64,000 nucleotides of DNA from positions 620,001 to 684,000 of the forward strand of contig NC_041683.1 in assembly GCF_900005765.1 (NCBI RefSeq), given 5' to 3'. The notes under the pieces are model-generated. The model worked only from the letters and a program-made list of their open reading frames with translations, made no database searches and had not been told where the DNA came from. Each line of letters begins with the position of its first letter. The first letter of the stretch is position 1. Below are positions 1 through 15,600 of the stretch, piece by piece. Both the position numbers and the translations under genes were made by a program. Source of the stretch: Plasmodium relictum (lineage: Eukaryota; Apicomplexa; Aconoidasida; Haemosporida; Plasmodiidae).

Positions 1-1844
1 AAAGAAAAATAAAATGGATTTGTTAAAGCATGTTTTCATTACATGTATTTCAAATTAGGGTATTTTTGTTCTCTGCAAAACAGAATGTCAAAATTTAGAA
101 TATATGGAAATTTTATTTTTTTTATTTTTTTAAATTATAAAAAAAAAAAATATTCATAGATAACTAATTTTAAATATATTTTAATAAGCAAATAAAAAAA
201 AAAAGATGTGTATGTATATTGTTTTTTATTAAGCTTTTGTGTACTTTTTTTTATTTAAATATGTGCATATATACATGCATATGTAAATTTGTGTATATGT
301 ATATAGTTTAATCCTTAAGATTAATTGTTTAGAACTATTATAAGAATGTTCTAATTTAAATTTAAAAAAAAGGAAATTATAATAATTTTTTTTTTTTAAG
401 CCTTAATTATTAAGAAGAAAAAGGATAAAATAAATAAAGTTCATTCTAAGGTATAATTTATTTTACTAGAAAATGAATTATTTATATTCTTAAACTGAAA
501 TGTAAATTCATGTATAAAATGTGTGTGTTTATAAATTATTCATTTTTAGTATAAAAAAAAAAATTGTTATTTTTTTATATTAATAAATTAAAAATTGAAT
601 ATATAAGAATTGTGAACAAATGCATCAATGAATAACTTAACGAAAAATAAAAAAAAATAAAAATTAACACATTTTATTAATTAGAGAATCTAATATGTAT
701 TTTACATTTTTATAAATTTTATTTTAAAAATATATAATCATTAAAATAAGATGAATTTTTTTTAATACTAATTATATTTCAGTTACATATTTTGTGTGTA
801 TATAACAAAATTTATGATTTTTAGGATATTGAGAAAAAAAATATATTTACACATTTATATGTATATTTATTTTACTGAAAAAATGTTGCGTAAAGACGCT
901 TTTAAGTATAGAGTTTTCTACCTTCTTTAAAGGAATTAAAAATTACAAAATATGAACATACTAAGAAAAATGAAAACAAAGAAAGAAAAAAAAAAAATAA
1001 TAAATAAAATTAGTCTAAAAAAAAAAAAAAATAAATACTTTTTTTTATAGAATTTACATTTTTTCATTAATTTAATAGGATTTTAGTACAACATATATAT
1101 ATATATAGATACATTTTTATTTTTGCAAATATACTGAACTACATGTAGACAAATGTTATAAAATTAAAATATGGTAAATTAAAAGAATCTTAATAAAATG
1201 AAAGTAAAAATATATATATTTTTTAATGTTATTATGAAATTATATACTTGGAATCGCTTTACTTTTTTTTTTTTATAAATATGTAATTTTTTTTCACATC
1301 ATATTTAATTTATACTATTATTAATAAAGAATAGGATATTTCCAAATTTATATTTTTATAAAAAATTATTCTTATTAACAATATCTTAAAAAAATTTTAC
1401 TTTATATTTTATAGAAGTAAAAAAAAAAAAAAAATAAAATATGATATTTAATTTTTTTTTAATGTTATATTAATAATACAAATAATGATAATAAAATCTA
1501 GATATTTTTATAATTAATAAACAGAGTCATGAAAAAATGATATTCATATTTAAAATAAGTTTAAAATTACTTTCTACACAAAAACAAAATAGACGAAATC
1601 TTAATTTTCATACAAACAAATGTTAGTAACAGTATATATTTATTAAAAGATAAAAAAAAAAAAAAGATTTAATGGATAAAAGATACAGTGCGTTGGATTA
1701 AATATATAATTTTACTTTTTTCTTTTTTCAAGATAAATGTAAATAAACTTATTTCTAATTTTTTATATAAATTTCTAAAAGATGTGTAAACATTCATACA
1801 TACAAGAATTAATGAGGTTGTGAAAAAAAAAAAAGTAATAAATA
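1..1844. other. Intergenic region, no gene seen
   Basis: AT-rich DNA with many A and T tracts and short TA runs. I see no open frame of useful length on either strand, and no tRNA-like or higher-GC island. It lies beyond the 3' end of the minus-strand PP2C-like gene. Confidence 0.6.
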
Positions 1845-3368
1845 CTAATCTATTAAAGGCAAAATAATAATAGTCATATCTTTTACATTACTATTTTCAG
1901 TAGACATATAAACAGAGTGAACCTTATGTATTAATTTTTTTGATGATTCAAATAAAGAATTATTATTTGATTTATTAAAAAGAAACTTAACTAAATTATG
2001 TGAATTATACACTTGGCTTATTGTATGACTAACTAATATAAGGAAACCACTTGTATTAATATTTAATTTAACATCAATAACATCTGGAGTATTTGATAAA
2101 CCAAATTTAATGAAATTAAATAAGCCTATTGCTTTTGTTATATTTAAAGTTTTTAGATCACTTTTTTCATTAAATTGATTTAAATAATCTATATTTTTCC
2201 ATGTGTTTTTGTTTTCACTTTCAGAATCATCATTTATTATACAACCATATGAAAGTATTCTTTCTTTTTCTTCTTTATTTAAAACATCATGCTTTTTTGT
2301 AATTAATATTGTTTCATAAAGTGTATTACTATTATAATAGTTTTTTACATCTTCTTTCTTTTTTTCATCTTTATTTTTTACTAAAATTGTTTGTATATTT
2401 CCAATATTAAGTATTGTTAAAATTTTATGTTTTTTTGAATAAGCACATACACATAAAGAGCAACCTGAATTAAAAGATTCTTGTAAATTTATCTTTATAT
2501 AATTATTTGTATCATTTATTGATGATAATAATATATATTCAATTTGTTCAGATAACCATAGATTTTTTTTATTTTCGTAAAAACTTTTTAAATTGGACAA
2601 TATCGTTTTTAATAAATGAAAAACAATATTGTCACATACCCTTATACTATTTTTACCTATACCTGAAATAATTCCAGCAATTTTTAAATCATAAGCTTGT
2701 ATGAAAAAAAATTGCTCATAATTATTAAAATATATATAATCATTGTCATTTTTTGATTCATAATACTCATTTTGATTCCCTTTCATACAAACAACAGAAA
2801 AAGAATTCATTATACTTTCTTCTTTTTCAATCTTAGGTATAATTTCTATTTTTTTTAATTGAAAATTTTTTTCTACTGAATTGGTATCACTTAACTTTCC
2901 ATGAGCACAATATATACTATTATTTACTCTATTACCTTTTAATTTTTGAATTACATTCTCTTTTATAATTAGACTAGAGCATTTTTTATTATTTTTATTC
3001 ATATCATTTAAAAAAATTTCTTGTTCTATATTTCTATTTAATTTTTTTTTTATATATATTAAATCTTTGTCTACATTTTTGATAGAACTTTTATTTTCAT
3101 AACTCTCTTTGTTTCGGCTTTCTGTTGTATTTTTTATATTGTTATTTAAATTATTTTGTCTGTTTTTATTTTTATCAAATAATTTAAGTTTAATGTTTGA
3201 TAAAGGAATGTCTTTTTTTAAAATATGTAAATTTTTTTCATTAATATCATCATAAGATTCACCTAATGGTAGTAAATCTAACAGTTGTTTATAATTTGAT
3301 TCTTTGAATTCTTCTCTTCTTGTACAACAATCTTTTATTATTTTTAAGGTATTTAATAAATGCTTCAT
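1845..3368 (-). CDS. PP2C-family-like protein, probable pseudophosphatase
   Basis: Single-exon protein of 507 residues. The first ~185 residues are Asn/Lys-rich with no domain I recognise. From ~188 the order of PP2C (PPM) motifs can be followed: FSVVCMKG near 190; IAGIISGIGK at 230-239 where active enzymes have FDGHGG; SGCSLCVCAY at 301; LNIGNIQTIL at 320 (VGDSRA motif); TKKHDVLNKEEKERI from 357 (the DH...EE..RI motif); ITKAIG at 410; FLILVSHTISQV at 442 (normally SDG..D); KDMTIIIL at 496 (normally DNIT). The metal-binding aspartates of DGHGG, SDG and DN are replaced, so metal-dependent phosphatase activity looks lost although the fold is probably kept. The assignment rests on motif order only. 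It is transcribed divergently from alpha-tubulin II, more than 3 kb away. Confidence 0.6.
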   Translation of the reverse strand: MKHLLNTLKIIKDCCTRREEFKESNYKQLLDLLPLGESYDDINEKNLHILKKDIPLSNIKLKLFDKNKNRQNNLNNNIKNTTESRNKESYENKSSIKNVDKDLIYIKKKLNRNIEQEIFLNDMNKNNKKCSSLIIKENVIQKLKGNRVNNSIYCAHGKLSDTNSVEKNFQLKKIEIIPKIEKEESIMNSFSVVCMKGNQNEYYESKNDNDYIYFNNYEQFFFIQAYDLKIAGIISGIGKNSIRVCDNIVFHLLKTILSNLKSFYENKKNLWLSEQIEYILLSSINDTNNYIKINLQESFNSGCSLCVCAYSKKHKILTILNIGNIQTILVKNKDEKKKEDVKNYYNSNTLYETILITKKHDVLNKEEKERILSYGCIINDDSESENKNTWKNIDYLNQFNEKSDLKTLNITKAIGLFNFIKFGLSNTPDVIDVKLNINTSGFLILVSHTISQVYNSHNLVKFLFNKSNNNSLFESSKKLIHKVHSVYMSTENSNVKDMTIIILPLID

Positions 3369-6300
3369 AATTTTTTTTAAATATTACAAAAAAAAAAAAA
3401 AAAATAAAATTCTCGCTTTGAATATATAAAAAAAAAAAGAATAATATAAAAAATAAAAGAAAGGCCTACATTTATATATATATAAAATTAAAAAAGAAAA
3501 GGGAATTTTAAATGTGTATTAATAAAAAAATTAGTTATTATTTTAATTAGATTGTTAAAACTTAATGCTCAATTAAATGTTTTTTTTTTCTTATAAAAAA
3601 ATTTAAAGTCAAAATTAAAAAATATGAAACACACACATAAAAAAAAAATACATTTTTTATGTGTTTATGAAAAAATTTATGTCATATATTTTAAATTTTA
3701 AAGTCTATCATATTTTTAATATAAAGAAAAATTCTCAATTAAATAATAGAAGCTATAAAACAATTATATGTCTTATGCTTCATAAATAGAATAAAAAGAA
3801 AATTTTTTTTTTTTATGAAGTATAAAGAGAAGAAAGAAAAAAAAATGGACTCATTTTTCTTTTTTTTTAAATATGAATTTTACAAGAATTTTTTTTATAG
3901 AATAAACAAAAAAAAAATTGTGTTGTTCTTAATTTTGAAATAGTAATGAGAACAGAAAATTCCATATTTTTTTTTGGAAAATAATTATTTTATAAACCTC
4001 TTGATTATTTAACGCATAAATTTTATATTTTAATTTAAAACTGTTGGAACATATAAAAAGTGCATTATATATTTAAGTTTTATGGATTTCTGTTTATACC
4101 ACATTTGAAAAATAAAACTTTAGAAAAAAAAAAAAGTGAAAAATAAATAGCAGTAGTATATCTACTCTCAATTTTAGGTAAATTATACTGTAGAAACTTG
4201 TAAAAAATTTTAGAAAAAATTTAGAATACAATTAAGAAAAATAGAAATATGCATGTTAAAAAAACGTGTACTTTTTTTAGTATTTTATAAATTAGTATAG
4301 AAATTTTTTTTTATAACATATCTAAATGTTCTAATTATTGGGAATTTTATTCTAAAAAGTCCTGTTTATTTTTTTTTTAAATTTAGACTTATTTTATATA
4401 TATATATATATATTTTACTCTTCTGTAATTTTTACTTAATAAAATAAAACTAAATTTACTACATTACTATGTAAGCTTTATTAATTTGTGATTAAGTAAA
4501 AGGATATTATAACATAAAATTTATTTATTAAAAATTAAAGAAAAACAGATAGGCAAAATGTTCTAATCAATATATTTATAATTTTTGCTTTAACATTTTT
4601 TTAAATTTAAAAATTTTAATTAAAAAAGAAATATTATTTTTTTATTTCATCACTATTTTTTTAGATAAAAAGGAAAAATATATATATATGCCTTTTTATT
4701 GTATAATAGAAAAAAATGTGATATTTTTATTTGAAATCACTATTTTATCAATAAATTTTGATTATTCCTATTTATATTTCAGTTTTTCTCTTTTTTCATT
4801 TAATTTTTTTTTTTTTGAAGTTACAATATTTTTTTAAATAAATAATAAATTTTAGATAAACATTTTCTTCATATATTCTAAAAATAAAAAATTCATAACA
4901 CTAGAATTTTTGATTTAAATACATTTCCTCTAGACTCAATTCATTTTTTATTTTTGCCCCTTTTTTCTTAAATATATTATATAATAATTTTATTTCTCTT
5001 TTTAAAAAATTTAAGGAACTCTATACTTTTAAAATATTCATAGAGAATAAAAAAAATTGTGTAATGAAAAATACTGTTTTTATTATTGATAGTAAATTAT
5101 AAAATAGGGAAAAAAAAAATTTAAATAAAAAAAGAGAAAAATTATATATAAATAAAAAGAATATTTATTTCTATAAAATATAAAATTTATCACTTTTTAA
5201 AAAAATAAAACCTTCAAATATTTAAAGCTTAACAATAGAAATTAAGATATTTTGCTTGTGTATGTGTCGAAACATAAGAGATATTTTGTGCTTAATAATC
5301 TTATGCATAATTTTTTTTTTTTTGAAAAAAATCCTACTTTTACTTAAAAGTCGAAGAGATATATCTATATATTAGAATATATATTTAAAGAATATGTTAA
5401 AAAATAAATAAAATAAAATAATTTCCTTATTTAGGATTACAAATATCCGTTTTCTCTTTGTTTCTTTGTTTCTTAGATTTTTCTATTTTTTCTTTTTTCT
5501 TTTTTCTTCTTTTTTTTATATTTTCATTTTCATTTTCATTTTCTCTTTCTTTTTCTCTTTTTTTTTCTCTTTCTCTTTCTCTTTTTCTTTTCTTTTCTTT
5601 TCTTTTCTTTTCTTTTCTTTTCTTTTCTTTTCTTTTCTTTTCTTTTCTTTTCTTTTCTTTTCTTTTCTTTTTTTTATATTTAAATAGTTTAAAGATAAAA
5701 TAACTTATAAAAAATTAGCATATATATATATATATATATTTGCTTTGTACTATCATTGTCTTTAAGAAATATAAGTGTGCAGAAAAAAAAAATATATACA
5801 TTGAAAATAACATCGTGTTCTAAATATTTGTCTTTTTACATTTAAATATAAGATCATATATATTTCATTTTTTTTAATAGATATTTACTATATATATTAA
5901 ATTTATACAAATTATTTTTTTTAATTTTTTTCTTTTAATATTTCCTAGTTTATTAAATTAAAAGATGTAAAAAAATAAAAATTAATGGATTCATATAGAT
6001 TTATTAAATTAAAATTTGATTCTGTCTTTATTTTATTTTTTAGCTTATACTTAATAATTATTATCATACTATATAATTATAAATATTGACGAATATATAT
6101 ATTATATTTTTCTTTCTTTCTTTTTCTTTTTTTTTTCATAACAGTAATAATATATGCTTTATTTAAAAAAATTAATAATATATGGATCTTAAATAATATT
6201 GTTTCTTAAAAAAAAAAAAAGGAAAAGAAATAACAAATATATACATAAGAAATATAAAATATTTCTTTAGAAAGGAAGACATATATAATTAGAAAGTTTT

Positions 6301-6631
6301 TTATTCATTTTTTTTCATATATTCACTTATAACTTTCATTAATATTATTAATGAAAAAAAATAAAAAACTTTAAATAAATAAAAAATAAGATATATAAAA
6401 AATATATATATATATATAATATATATATGCATATAATTTTAATTTTGGGATTTAGATATATATATATATATAAACTTTTTATTTAAAGTACATTTGATTA
6501 TTATTTATTATTTTCTTTTTTAATTTCATTATCTTATCGATTTAATAGAACTCTTGATAAAATAATTTTTCTATAAGAGTAAAACAATTTATTATTCTTT
6601 AAATTTTTAATTTAGCATAAAATATATAAAA
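3369..6631. other. Long divergent intergenic region
   Basis: 3.2 kb between the divergent PP2C-like and alpha-tubulin genes, presumably holding both promoters and 5' UTRs. Apart from a TTTTC microsatellite (listed separately) and TA runs at about 4398-4412, 5719-5740 and 6405-6420, I see only AT-rich low-complexity DNA. Short Phe/Leu/Ser frames near 5458-5703 are translations of the microsatellite and are not genes. Confidence 0.6.
5578..5670 (+). repeat. (TTTTC)n microsatellite
   Basis: About 17-18 tandem copies of the pentamer TTTTC, preceded from ~5520 by impure CTTTTT/CATTTT tracts on the same strand. This gives a pyrimidine-only strand of roughly 150 bases. It lies about 1 kb upstream of alpha-tubulin II, in non-coding DNA. 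Confidence 0.9.
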
Positions 6632-8318
<1,687 letters not shown>

Positions 8319-10016
8319 ACCATATCAATTCATCTTATATGTCATATATATATTTTTAACATCTTCACACAAATTTTATATACCATATTTTTGTAACTTT
8401 AAATATATACAATTAAGGAATTTTTACATAAATAAATTATGCTATAAGATACATAAATTGTATCTTAAAAAAAAAAAAAAAAAATAATAATAATAATATT
8501 TATATAAAATAGTTATAAAAAATTTTAGTTAAAAAAAAAAAAAAATAATAATAATATTTATATAAAATAGTTATAAAAAATTTTAGTTAAAAAAAAAAAA
8601 ATAATGAATAAATATATAATACAATTAACAACCAATTTTAATGATTTAATATTTTGACATAATTTTAAAATTTTTATAAAAAGTATATGTACACTCCTAA
8701 TGATATAATAACTAAGCTTTTTTTTTACTTTTTTAAAGGAAAATATAAAATACTCTAACGAACAACTACAAACTTATTTTTACACTTTTTATCAAAAGTT
8801 ATCGTTATTATTTTATTTACTAAATTTTATAGAATTCCCTTATTTCTTTATTACTATCTTTTTTGTAGATTAAAAATTATATCTTTTAATACATAATATA
8901 TGAATGAAATTTGCCAATTTTTTTTTTTTTATCTTTTGATTTATAAATACATGGAATAATATAAATATTTATAAGAAAAACATAATTTTTATTAATGCAA
9001 TAATAAAAATATAAATGTATAATTTATAGAGATCTTTATTATTTTAGGTTTTTTTTTTTTTTTTTTATACTAGTACTTTAATAATAGCTTATGCATTTTA
9101 AATTGAATATGAATTAGATAAAATGTAAAAGGATATTTTAACAAGAGTTGTCGATACTTTTTTTTTTCTATTCTTAATTTTTTTATAAAAAATTGGAACT
9201 TATTTTATTTATGTCTGTATCAAATATTATAATATATTTTTAACTTGAAAAAAATTAGCATAAGTAGTATTATTATACATATACATATATAAAAAATGGA
9301 CTTTTCTTTGAGAAAAAAAGTGCTACAGTTTATTACAGCTGTTTTTTTTTAAACATTGTACAGTATATAATAATCCAATAATATACAAAAAAAAATAAAA
9401 AAATAAAAAATTTAAATGAATTAAATATTTTAGTTTAATATCTTGATTCATTTTTATTATTAAAAACCTCTATTTTATAAAAAGATAATAAAAAAATTTT
9501 TAAAGTAAATGCAAAAGTTAATGTACTGTGGAGTTGTGAGGGGTTTTTAAGTACTCATTTTTTTCATATGTATAAAATTAAAGGAAATACTTGTTTATAT
9601 ATAAAAATTTTAAGAAAATATAATTTCATTTTAATATTTATAATAAATAAATAGTAACATAATACAAAAAAAAAATTTTATATATATTATTTAATTTTTT
9701 AGTTTATTGTGGAATAGAGCTGTTAAAAAAATATACTTTTTATTTTTGTTTCTGTTTATATATATCAAAAAAAAAAAAAAAAAATATTCAAAATTTTTTT
9801 AAATAGTTAACATAAATCTATAAGTTTTTTTTTTTTTTTTTGCAGAAATAATTTATAAAAATTAGTTTTCTTTATAAAAGTATAAATTCAAATTTAGTTT
9901 TTTTTTTTATGAATTAAAAAAAAAATTTCCATGTTGTATTAAAAAACCATCAAACATATATAAATACAAGTTTAACTTTTTTATTTTATTTTATTTTTTA
10001 AGAGATTAAATAAAAC
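8319..10016. other. Intergenic region between alpha-tubulin II and RPS19
   Basis: About 1.7 kb, AT-rich. The first ~290 bases hold a tandem duplication (listed separately). The rest has poly-T and poly-A tracts and no supportable open frame. It must contain the tubulin 3' UTR and the RPS19 promoter. Confidence 0.6.
8466..8604 (+). repeat. Tandem repeat, ~60-bp unit, two copies plus a partial
   Basis: Unit: an A tract, a run of AAT triplets, then ATTTATATAAAATAG, TTATAAAAAATTTTAG and TT. Two almost identical units lie end to end, followed by a third A tract and AATAATG. The copies differ mainly in A-tract length and number of AAT triplets. It sits ~150 bases past the tubulin stop, so probably in its 3' UTR or just beyond. 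Confidence 0.85.
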
Positions 10017-10933
10017 ATGGTAATTTAAAAAAAAAAAAAAAAAATTAACAAGAATATAATTTATATATTTATACATTTACATATTTGTATTTTTCTTTTT
10101 TCATTATTTTTTTTAAGCTTATATTTATTTTTTATATTAATGCATACATATATATTTAAATGTTTAATATTTGTATGCATAAGGATATTAAAATATAATA
10201 TAAAAAGATATATTAATATCTTTTATATCTTTATACATATTTATGTAATATTATTTAATTTATGAAATATATTTCTTGTTTCTAAAAATATATTTTTTTT
10301 TTAATTTTTTTTTATTATATACATTAATAATATGTTGTGTTCATAAATTAAAAACAGCTTCTCTTTTATATATATATATATTTTTTAATATTTATTTATT
10401 TATTTTTTTTTATTTAGGCAGAAGAATTTACTGAAGAAATCGCTACAGTAAATAAAAGGTTATTAGAACCAGTACCTTTTGTAAGAACAAATAATTGCAT
10501 AAAAGATGTAGATGCTGAATTATTTATTAAATCTTATGCAAATTATTTAAAACTACATAATAAAATAACATTTCCTAAATGGTGTAATTTTGTTAAAACT
10601 GGAAAAGGCAGAAAATTGGCTCCTTTAAATGAAGATTGGTATTTCATCAAAGCTTCAAGTATATTAAGAAGATTATATTTACATCCAGATATAGGAATTG
10701 GATATTTGAGAAGGCAATTCAGTTATAAACAAAGAAGAGGAGTTGCTCCTAATCATACAAGTTTAGCAGGAGGAAAAATTTTAAGATCAATTTTACAACA
10801 ATTCGAGAATATAGGTTACGTCGAACAAAATCCAAAGAAAAAAGGAAGAAGATTAACAACAAAAGGAGAAAATGCTATAAATAACTTTGCCAGATATATC
10901 AACAAAAAAGTATATAAATTAGATAAAGAATAA
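10017..10933 (+). CDS. RPS19: 40S ribosomal protein S19
   Basis: Two exons: the ATG alone (10017-10019) followed by GTAATT, and 10418-10933 after a TTTAG acceptor. The second exon opens GCAGAAGAATTTACT (AEEFTEE) and stays open to the stop, giving 172 residues, close to the usual ~145-170 for eS19. Family features visible are the VPFVRTNNCIKDVDAELFI start, FPKWCNFVKTGKGRKLAP, DWYFIKASSILRRLY, GVGxx-like GIGYLRRQFSYKQRRG, and the basic NPKKKGRRLTTKGE near the C-terminus. eS19 sits in the head of the small subunit and is needed for 18S rRNA maturation. The start is inferred: no internal Met lies before VKTGKGRK, so translation without the mini-exon would miss half the protein. Confidence 0.93.
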
Positions 10934-12671
10934 AATAATTAAAATATATATATGTTGTATGAGTTTTAAATATATGCTTTCATTTAAAAAAAAAAAGAAA
11001 AAATAACGTTTATATATACAAATGAATATAAATATGTATGTATATTATAAAAAACATCAAGAAAGTCTCATATTTCTAAAATAAAATTAGTACTAACATA
11101 AAAAAAAAAGAATGGAATAAAAATAATTAATACATTTTGGTACAATAAAAACTTTTTTTTTTTTTTCTCTCTTTTTTTTCTTTTTTATATTCTTTCAATT
11201 TTTTTTAAAAATATATTTTGGAATGGAAGAAAACAAATATAGACACATATATGAAATTTTAAATTATTAAAAAAATATTTCATATGTAATAATCTTAATA
11301 TTGTTAGATAAGTAGAACTTTTTTAATTTATAGAAATTATATAAATATACATTGTTTCTTTATTTCAATCTTATTAAGAGAATAAATTATATATTTATAA
11401 TTAATTACAGAAATTTCAACATAAAAAAAAAAATAGTATTTTCTTATAATAAAAAAAATGTTAAAAATTATATTTTAAAAAGTATTCACTAACATATTAC
11501 ACAAATACATAGTATAAATAAAAGTATGTTGTGTGGTTTTTGTTTTAATTGGATAAATATCAGCATAAAATATTAATAATAAAGCTTGAATTCAATGAAT
11601 GTTTTTCATTCAAAGAAAATGTATATATGCTTCTATCAATTTAAAAAAGAAAAAAAAGTTATTTTCTTATGTATATAATTAAATTTGATATTATATTTTT
11701 TTATAAATATAATGATATTGCCAAAGTAAAAAGAGCACAAAAATTAAAACAGCTTGTTGACCAAAATATAAAATATTTTGATAGATAATATTAAAAAAAA
11801 AAAATGCTATTTGTGGTTTTGATAAAAAAATTGTATATATTATTTTTAAATATAAAGATATTTTTAAGTATTATAACGGATATTTATTATTTTTTCTAGA
11901 TCATAAAAAAAAAAAAAAAAAATTCATTCTAAAATAGTGTAAATTTTATATTTAGCAAATATATTTTTTTTTTTTTTATTTACCAAAATAAAATTTTTGA
12001 ATTAAAATTGATGAACATATATTTTATTTTTTCATATTATTATTTTTTTTATTATTATTGTTTTTAATTTTAATTTTAATTTTTATTTTTATTTTTATTT
12101 TTATATATTTTTCTTTTATTTATATTTTTATTTTTATTCTTATTCTTATTGTTTTATTTTATTTTTTTTTTTTAATTATTATTTTTCATATTTTATATTA
12201 TTCTTTTTTTTTTTTTTGTGATACAAAAATTGGAATGATTTTAATCTTTTTGTGTTGAAGTAATTTTATATGCATAAAAATATACACAGTTACATATGTA
12301 GATATTATTGTAAATTAAAAAAAAAAAAAAATTATAAGTTTTTATTAAAATAATAAATAAATAAAAAGAAACCTGTTTAGCAAGTGATATCACAAATTAA
12401 AATTTACTCTGCAATATTTTTATTTAAAAACAAAAAAAATGATTTATGAAGAAACAATTTATGTTTTCAAAGAAAAGCCATTTTATGATAATAGAAATAA
12501 TTTTTAGAACAATTTATTATTAACAATTATATAAAAAATTAATATTTCATGTAAATTAAAAAGAGAAAGTATCTGAAAAGAATTAAGAGGAATTTCTGTT
12601 TTTATTATTATTTATATTTTATTTTGAATTGATTTGAAATATTTATATAATTTTTTTTTTGGAAAAGCAAT
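10934..12671. other. Intergenic region between RPS19 and BRR2
   Basis: About 1.7 kb of low-complexity AT-rich DNA with several long T tracts. A short hydrophobic frame near 12058-12258 is just translation of TTTTTA runs. I see no gene or RNA. Confidence 0.6.
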
Positions 12672-15600
12672 ATGGCAGAGGAATATGAAAAGTTCAAAAG
12701 GTTTGAATATCGTATGAATTCAAACCTAGTTTTACAAAGAGAAGGCCCAATACCTAATCATAATGAACCTACTGGAGAAAGTGAAAGTTTAGTTGGGAAA
12801 ATAAAATATAAGATGGGTGATAAGGTGGAATATGGAAAACCAAAAGATTTAGTAAGTAAAGATGATTATAGAAGATATAAAAGAAAAGATAATTTTCTTG
12901 ATAAAAAAAGTAAGAAAATAAAGAGAAGTGCTAAAGAAAAAAGTGTTCTGAATATTAATATTCATGATATTTTTTTATACAAACCAACTACTAAGTACAC
13001 TGAACAAATTTATAGTAAAATTTTAAATAATATTAGAAATATGATAGGTGATAATACATGTGATATTATTAACAGTGCATGTAATGAAATAATATATATT
13101 TTAAAAAGTGATAATTTAAATGATGAAGAAAAAAAACAAGAAGTAGAAAATGCATTAGAAGTGAATATAACTGACGAAAAATTTATTGAGTTAAACAATT
13201 TATCTAAAGAAATATATGATTTTAATAAAAAAGAAGAAAATGAAGATATCGAAAATGAAGAAGGTGTTGCTGTTGTTTTTGAAGAAGATGATGATTATTA
13301 TGACTTAAAAAAAAGAAGAAAAGATACAAATGAAAAAAGAGATGATTTTAGTGATATAAACGAATTAAGTGACTACAATGAAGAAGAAGAAGAAGAAGAC
13401 AGTGAAGAAGATGATGATGAAGCGATGAATGAAGAAGATGAAGACATAAAAGATAGTGAGGAAGAAAAAATCGATGAAGAAGAAGAAAAAAAAAATAAGA
13501 AAATATATAAAGAAAATAAAAGTAAAGATGATAAAGAAAATGATAGTGATCAAAATGCTTACGATGATATAGAAAAAAAAAAAAAGAAAAAAGAAAAAGA
13601 AATTATGTATATTAAAAAAAAAAAAAATAAATTTGAAAATCATTTAAGTTTAAAAAATGTAAATAAAAATTTCGATTATAAGAATAAAAATATGGAAAAT
13701 TATGATTTAGATACCAATACTATTGATGCTCATTGGCTACAGAGAGAATTAAATAAAATATTTACTGATCCATCTTTATGCTTAGAAAAAGAAAAAGAAG
13801 TTTTAAATATTTTAAAAATATATGACATACAAGAATGTGAAAATAAACTTGTTAATATATTAAAATATGAAAATTTTTCTATTGCTAAATTATTAATCAA
13901 AAATAGATGGAAAATTTATTATTGCACCTTATTAGGTCAAGCACAAACAGAAAAAGAAGAAAATGAAATAATGGACCAAATGAAAAAAACGGAAGAAGGA
14001 GAGGAAATATTAGAAGAATTAAAAAATTTTAAAAATGTTAAAAAGAATAAGCAAAGTGAATTTGCAAAATCAATGAGAAAAGAAGCAGATAATTTATTCA
14101 ATAAGAAAAAGTATGAAAATAATAAAAAAAATTCTTTTTCAGAACAAAAGGTAATACATGATGACGACGAAGTAAAGGATAGAGAAGAAGATGAATTAAA
14201 TCCTAATTTTTATGATTCAGAAAAGGAGGATAAAGAAGATAAAGAAATGAATGATTATGAAGATGATGATGAAGATGAAGAAGATGATGAAGATGAAGAA
14301 GATGATGAAGATGAAGAAGATGAGAAAGAAAATGAAACATCAAAAAAATTAAATAAGAAACATAAATATGATAAATTAAATGTAAAAAAAGAGAAGAAAA
14401 GTAAAAAAATTTCAGATATAATTCCTGATAATTTTAAGGGAAAATATATAGATTTGGAAAAGGTGGAAACCAAACAAAGAAATAATGATTTTTTTAATAA
14501 AGAAGTTATGCTACCATCAGATAGTAAAAGAATAGAAAAGAAAGATTATGATGAAATTATAATTACGAGTATAAAGGATAACAGTTGTAATATTAATAAA
14601 AAAAAAAGTAATAAATATAATTATTACACTTCACCGGATGAAGTAAAATTGATTTCTATTAATGAATTACCTGAATGGACTCATGAAATTTTTACATGCG
14701 TAAATATTAATAAATTAAATGCAATACAATCTAAAGTATTTGATACTGCTTTTAACAAATATGAAGAAAATATGTTAATTTGTGCACCAACAGGATCAGG
14801 AAAAACTAATATTGCTTTGTTATGTATATTAAATGTTATTAATAGCTATAGATTAAGAAGTGGAAACATTGATAGAAAGAATTTTAAAATAATATATATA
14901 TCTCCTATGAAAGCTTTGGTTAATGAACAAGTTCAATCTTTTAATTTAAGATTAAAATGCTTAAATATAAAAGTAAGTGAATTAACAGGAGACGTCCATT
15001 TAAGTAGTAAAGAAATAGATGATAGCCAAATTATTGTTATGACCCCGGAGAAATTTGAAATAATAAGTCGTAAATGGAATGAAAAAATATTATTGCAAAA
15101 AATAAAATTAATTATATTTGATGAAATTCATTTACTTAATGAAATTAGAGGAAATATATTAGAGAGTATTATAACACGTATAAATAGGTACATAGATAAT
15201 ATGTTGATTTATGACTACACTGCAGAAGATAATACAACATTTAACAAAGAAAAGAAAAGTTCTCATGATAAGGATGATGATATAATTATACAAAAAAAAA
15301 AAATTCGTTTAGTTGGCTTGTCAGCAACATTGCCTAATTATGAAGATGTAGGATTATTTTTGCGAGCAGATTTACGTAAGGGAGTTTTTTATTTTGATTA
15401 TTCTTTTAGGCCAGTACAACTAGAACAGTACTATATTGGGATAAAAGAAAAAAAAGGAATAAAAAAGTATGCGTTAATGAATGAGTTAACATATGAAAAG
15501 GTATTAGAAGAAGCAGGAAAAAATCAAATATTAATTTTCGTTCATAGCAGAAAAGAAACTTATAGAACTGCAAAAATATTAATAGACAAATTTATGAAAA

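Noticed and set aside
5458-5703. Two overlapping Phe/Ser/Leu-rich plus-strand frames
   Set aside because: They are translations of the TTTTC microsatellite; a pentamer keeps all frames open and implies no protein.
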